Notes under the pieces: model-generated
Told to the model about the DNA's origin: nothing
What the model saw: the letters and a program-made list of their open reading frames with translations, nothing else
Databases searched by the model: none
Assembly (NCBI GenBank): GCA_020636435.1
Contig: JACJXX010000001.1
Location: 4,357,001-4,421,000 of the forward strand
Direction: 5' to 3'
From: Lewinellaceae bacterium
Lineage (GTDB): Bacteria > Bacteroidota > Bacteroidia > Chitinophagales > Saprospiraceae
DNA length: 64,000 nt
In this document: positions 60,434 through 64,000 of the stretch, piece after piece
How the letters are laid out: each line of letters starts with the position of its first letter
Position numbering within the stretch: position 1 is the first letter of the stretch
Made by a program: the position numbers and the translations under genes

Positions 60434-62647
60434 TTAATCGACGATTTCAAATTCCATTTTTTTATCCTGCACCCGCACTATGTAAGTGCCGGATTCAAGG
60501 TGTTTTACGCCATTCTTATCATAAAAACTCAAGTCTCTCACAGGGTCTATTTCAAATTCATAGGCTTTCGTCCCATTGGCCTCGATATGCTTCTTTTCAA
60601 AAAACTTCAGCTCCTTCACCGGCCTGGAGACGGAGGCCACGGGGTCGGAGATAAACCATAAAACAGCCTCTTTACCATCCCTGGGGCCCATATTGGATAC
60701 CTCTATCCGCGCTCGTATTTTCTCATTTTTTTTGATTTTTCGGGAGGACAATTGCAGCGCTCCATAGCTGAAACGGGTATAACTCAGGCCATGCCCCAGC
60801 CAATACATGGGTTCTTTGTCGATGTCCTGGTAATAGCCCATCCATCGGGCCGGCCTTCGCATGTTGTAATACATGGGAATCTGGCCTGTCGTGCGCGGGA
60901 AGGTGATGGAAAGTTTGCCAGACGGGTTGATCCGGCCGGACAATATGCCGGCTACTGCGAGGCCACCCATCGTGCCCGGTTGCCAGATTTCCAAAATAGC
61001 GCCGGCCCAGTCATTTAAGCGGACGAGTTCCAGCGGCCTGCCGTTGGATAACACCAGCACAACCGGTTTTCCGGTTTCATGCAAGATCTTCGTCAGCTTT
61101 TCCTGAATATCGGGAAGCGCAATACTCGAGCGCGAACCGTTCTCCCCGCTCCACTTTTTCTGCTCTCCCAGAAAAAGGACGACTATATCAGCCGCCATCG
61201 CCGCTTTTTTGGCTTCGGCAAAGCCCAGGGTATCTGTACCGTCAAACCCACATCCTTTTGCATAAAGAAGCTCTATATCAGCACCAAATTCTTTCAAAAG
61301 CCCATCGTATATCGTTGAAACATGGCGGGGTTCTCCCATCCCCTCCCAGGACCCCATTAGGTTGACGGAGTCCATAACCATGGGCCCGATAATGGCCAGT
61401 TTTTTCACGGTTGGTTTGATCGGGAGTAATTGGTTTTCATTTTTCAACAACACCATGGATTCGGCAGCAATTTGTTCTGCCAGGGCTAAATCCGATGGCA
61501 GCCGGTATCTGTCCTTTTCCGGAATATCATCCACGTAGGGCTGGTCGAACAAGCCTAACCGGAATTTTACTCTTAATATCCTACGCACTGCTTCATCAAT
61601 CGATGACAGGGGGATCTTTCCCTCATCGACCAGTTGAGGAAGATTTTCAACGTATACATCGTCAACCATATCCATTTCAACGCCCGCCATAAAGGATTTG
61701 AAGCCGGCTTCTTTGCGGTCTTTGGCAACCCCCTGGGCAATCAGATTTTCTACAGATCCCCAATCTGAGACCACAAACCCATCGTGGCCCCAGCGCTGCT
61801 TGAGTATTTCGGTTAAGGTATAATAATTGGCGGATGCCGGCACCCCACTGATATCATTAAACCCGCTCATCAGAGTGGCGGCTCCTGCCGCTACGCCCGC
61901 TTCATACGGAGGCATAAAGGTTTCCCAGAGGGTCTGGTCGGACACATCGCTATAATGGTAATCCCGGCCACCTTCTGACAGGCTATAACCCACATAATGC
62001 TTCAAACAGGCAGCGATGGTATGCTTATCGGCCAGGTTATCGCCCTGATAGCCCCGTACCGCCGCCACGGCAAATGCCGCATTCGCATAGGGGTCTTCGC
62101 CATATCCTTCCGCCACACGCCCCCACCGGGGGTCACGCGCCACGTCTATCATCGGCGAAAAAGTCCAATCCACCCCGGACAACCAGCATTCGCGGGCAGA
62201 AACCTTACATGACCGCTTAACCAGCTCCGTATCCCAGGCACAGGCCTGCGCCAAAGGAATTGGAAATACGGTTTTATACCCATGAATGGCATCGAACCCA
62301 AAAATAATCGGAATGCCCAACCGGGACTCTTCCATGGCTTTTTTCTGAATTTGATTGCGATAAAGCGGATTGGTACTGCGATAGATCAGGGAGCCGATTT
62401 CCGGCCGCACCTTTTTCATTGCTGTTTCTATATTGTTGGGGTTCGCATTTTTCCCGTAAGTCCATTGATTCATTTGCAGCACTTTTTCCTCCAGTGTCAT
62501 CCGGGGAATCAAGTCCGCTATACGCTCTTCGATGGAGGCGGCCTTATTTTTGTATAAAGGATGGATATCCTGGGCAGAGATAAAGCATACGGATAGCATA
62601 AATGCTGCCAGGCCAGCCCATTTAATATTATTTTGTTGAGTGGTCAT
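60434..62647 (-). CDS. Beta-glucosidase, GH3 family
   Basis: 737 residues, signal peptide ending near CFISAQ, so periplasmic. The GH3 N-terminal barrel has DVARDPRWGRVAEGYGEDP, the KH/HY substrate residues in LKHYVGYS, and the nucleophile Asp295 in GFVVSDWGS. The alpha/beta-sandwich follows (ESMVLLKNENQLLPI, DIVVLFLGEQKKWSGENGSR), with the acid/base Glu likely in SGENGSR. A fibronectin-III-like C-terminal domain completes it. This is the BglX architecture, releasing glucose from beta-glucan oligomers made by the neighbouring GH5. It lies 27 bases after the GH5 gene. Confidence 0.95.
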   Translation of the reverse strand: MTTQQNNIKWAGLAAFMLSVCFISAQDIHPLYKNKAASIEERIADLIPRMTLEEKVLQMNQWTYGKNANPNNIETAMKKVRPEIGSLIYRSTNPLYRNQIQKKAMEESRLGIPIIFGFDAIHGYKTVFPIPLAQACAWDTELVKRSCKVSARECWLSGVDWTFSPMIDVARDPRWGRVAEGYGEDPYANAAFAVAAVRGYQGDNLADKHTIAACLKHYVGYSLSEGGRDYHYSDVSDQTLWETFMPPYEAGVAAGAATLMSGFNDISGVPASANYYTLTEILKQRWGHDGFVVSDWGSVENLIAQGVAKDRKEAGFKSFMAGVEMDMVDDVYVENLPQLVDEGKIPLSSIDEAVRRILRVKFRLGLFDQPYVDDIPEKDRYRLPSDLALAEQIAAESMVLLKNENQLLPIKPTVKKLAIIGPMVMDSVNLMGSWEGMGEPRHVSTIYDGLLKEFGADIELLYAKGCGFDGTDTLGFAEAKKAAMAADIVVLFLGEQKKWSGENGSRSSIALPDIQEKLTKILHETGKPVVLVLSNGRPLELVRLNDWAGAILEIWQPGTMGGLAVAGILSGRINPSGKLSITFPRTTGQIPMYYNMRRPARWMGYYQDIDKEPMYWLGHGLSYTRFSYGALQLSSRKIKKNEKIRARIEVSNMGPRDGKEAVLWFISDPVASVSRPVKELKFFEKKHIEANGTKAYEFEIDPVRDLSFYDKNGVKHLESGTYIVRVQDKKMEFEIVD

Positions 62648-62674
62648 TATAGATATTATTGATCGATGCCGATA

Positions 62675-63817
62675 CTACTCCGCCAACATGGTAGGCACTA
62701 TGTTATTCACAAATCCTGACCCGTTACCAGTAACCAGGCCAAACCAACCCCGGTCATCCCACACGCTATAAGACATGTTTTCGCTTAATGTGGTCGTTGC
62801 AAATGTTTTGTAATATCCACGAACAAGGTCTGTGTTTCTTTCAGCAGTATTTGTTTGGCGCCCTACGCCAAATTCTCCATAATTAACCGGGACACCTAAA
62901 AATTTGGAATGAACCCCTACTTTTTTAATGGCTTCTTCGATTGTGCTCGTTCCAGGCCAGGCAGAATTGCTACCCGTATGGCCACAAAACGCCCAGGGGT
63001 TGTAGCTGTGTACCTGAATCGCTAAATACGCATCATTGCCACCACCAGGAAGGCTTGTTTTAGAAGGGTATACTTCTTCGATCATGACTTCATTGCCTTG
63101 CCCGTTTGTAGCAACCATGATGATACGAGTTTCATTTTCGCCACCTGTTTCTCTGATCGCATGGTATCCTATTTCGTTGACCATACGCGTGTACGCCAGC
63201 GCCAGGCCACTCGTTGGGCTAGGCCACCCTCCACTGCCCCACTCTCCTAATTTACCTTCTGGCTCATTAAGGACTTCAAAAATTAGTTTATTGGGGTAGT
63301 CTTTGAAGTAGGTGGCAATTCCCGTCCATAGATTCGCGAACTTAGTATCAAATGCTTCAGTCCCATCATAGTGATCTTTGAGCCAATGTTCATGATGAGT
63401 ATTTAATACCACATACATATCCAGGCTCAGGGCATAGTCAATCACTTTTACCAGTTCTTTGAATCGGGTGTGTTCATAATTAACGTTTCCATCGTCATCG
63501 GCGAGATGATCCCCGGCGGTATACCTGTCCATCCAGGTTACGGGAATCCGGATGTGCTTCATGCCGGCATTGTGATACAAATCAATAATGGGTTTGACAC
63601 TGGCTAAAGTGGTGGCATTGTTGCCATTTTCAAAAGTATTTCCCAGGTTGAATCCAGTTGACATAGATTCAATAATTGCTGTTGCCGTTGCTTCATCAGT
63701 GGGTGTAGTAGGAGTAGGTGTAGGCATCCCTTCATCTTCTTTGGCACAAGAAAACAGGACTACTAAAAGTATCAATGTTGCCAAACCTAAAATTGACCGG
63801 GTTGGGATAGCTTTCAA
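62675..63817 (-). CDS. Endo-beta-glucanase-type GH5 lipoprotein
   Basis: About 380 residues. The best start is TTG at 63817, giving LKAIPTRSILGLATLILLVV and then lipobox LFSC. The open frame continues to 63994, but that part is repeat sequence. A Thr/Pro linker precedes a GH5 barrel: GFNLGNTFEN, IRIPVTWMDRY, LNTHHEHWL, acid/base Glu in FEVLNEPEG, VHSYNPW, and nucleophile Glu in VNYGEFGVG. It is likely a surface-exposed endoglucanase opening beta-glucan for the GH3 enzyme downstream. It is the first gene of the GH operon. Confidence 0.9.
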   Translation of the reverse strand: MKAIPTRSILGLATLILLVVLFSCAKEDEGMPTPTPTTPTDEATATAIIESMSTGFNLGNTFENGNNATTLASVKPIIDLYHNAGMKHIRIPVTWMDRYTAGDHLADDDGNVNYEHTRFKELVKVIDYALSLDMYVVLNTHHEHWLKDHYDGTEAFDTKFANLWTGIATYFKDYPNKLIFEVLNEPEGKLGEWGSGGWPSPTSGLALAYTRMVNEIGYHAIRETGGENETRIIMVATNGQGNEVMIEEVYPSKTSLPGGGNDAYLAIQVHSYNPWAFCGHTGSNSAWPGTSTIEEAIKKVGVHSKFLGVPVNYGEFGVGRQTNTAERNTDLVRGYYKTFATTTLSENMSYSVWDDRGWFGLVTGNGSGFVNNIVPTMLAE

Positions 63818-63835
63818 GGGTATCCGTCTAAGGTT

Positions 63836-63950
63836 GGTCAGTTGTCGGTTGCCCGTTGATGGTTGTCCGTTGCGCTGGGCAGCCATACGTTTGGCAGCCA
63901 GCAGGTTGCAACAGCGGTCAACGGACAACAGGTAACGGACAACAACCCGT
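63836..63950. repeat. GTTGTCCGTTG inverted/direct repeats upstream of the GH5 gene
   Basis: GTTGCCCGTTGATGGTTGTCCGTTG is followed by CAACGGACAACAGGTAACGGACAAC, a set of inverted and direct copies like those at 6091-6172. Near 63946, AATGTTAGACAGGTAGCC resembles one end of the dispersed 119-bp repeat (AATGTTGGACAGCC). It is the region where the GH operon promoter should lie. Confidence 0.6.
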
Positions 63951-64000
63951 GTAGCCAATGTTAGACAGGTAGCCGCTTTCAATTGTGATTGCATGATTAT

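Overview
The window comes from a Bacteroidota chromosome, most likely a Saprospiria-type marine or sludge bacterium. This is inferred from gene content, not from a database search. The clues are SprB-repeat proteins with type IX secretion (T9SS) or gliding-type C-terminal domains, many Bacteroidota-style lipoproteins, a LytS/LytTR pair, a CDP-diacylglycerol-serine phosphatidyltransferase, an RRM RNA-binding protein, two S21 genes and TAnnTTTG-type promoter sequences. Most core genes look GC-rich at third codon positions. The 38-51.5 kb stretch and the sugar-hydrolase block at 59-64 kb look AT-richer by eye.

Layout. 0-2.4 kb: two ABC-2 exporter permeases separated by a minisatellite, then tRNA-Asn preceded by three tRNA-like copies in which the D-loop and anticodon arm are replaced by perfect hairpins. 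2.4-11.4 kb: housekeeping and lipoprotein genes (PfkB kinase, HMG-CoA synthase, type III pantothenate kinase, nucleoid-associated protein, DUF1080 protein), a relic of a receptor-L-domain gene, and a short MITE-like element sitting in the stop codon of a TMEM220-like gene. 12.3-16.7 kb: a 2-oxoacid:ferredoxin oxidoreductase operon whose first gene fuses the gamma subunit, a GltD-like NAD(P)H oxidoreductase and a ferredoxin. 17-19.2 kb: a broken MAM/SprB/T9SS gene. 19.7-28 kb: dapD, a beta-oxidation set (fadJ, fadI, acyl-CoA dehydrogenase), rsmI and pssA. 28.3-37.5 kb: a large SprB-repeat surface protein, a phytase-like lipoprotein, a LytTR two-component pair, twin rpsU genes, an RRM protein and a GIN-domain protein.

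38-51.5 kb is the accessory core. Three different insertion sequences lie end to end, every junction being a single CTAG. They are followed by decayed gene remnants and then by a compact four-gene minus-strand operon: a DUF4407-type membrane coiled-coil protein, a TIR-domain protein, an 859-aa protein with an acidic linker and a degenerate NTPase-like core, and a 787-aa protein that reads as five consecutive SPFH/band-7-like units. The TIR protein and the 859-aa protein share a short TFIGQ-x2-NV motif outside their main domains. Just downstream is a second, truncated TIR fragment joined to a diverged 73-bp copy of the SPFH gene, the relic of a paralogous locus. I read this as a candidate, possibly undescribed, membrane-linked TIR conflict or defence system. 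That function is inference.

51.9-64 kb: a pentapeptide-repeat protein, a giant TPR-histidine kinase-receiver-nucleotide cyclase, a three-gene operon of unknown envelope proteins, and a glycoside-hydrolase block (clan-A hydrolase, GH3, GH5) suited to beta-glucan breakdown.
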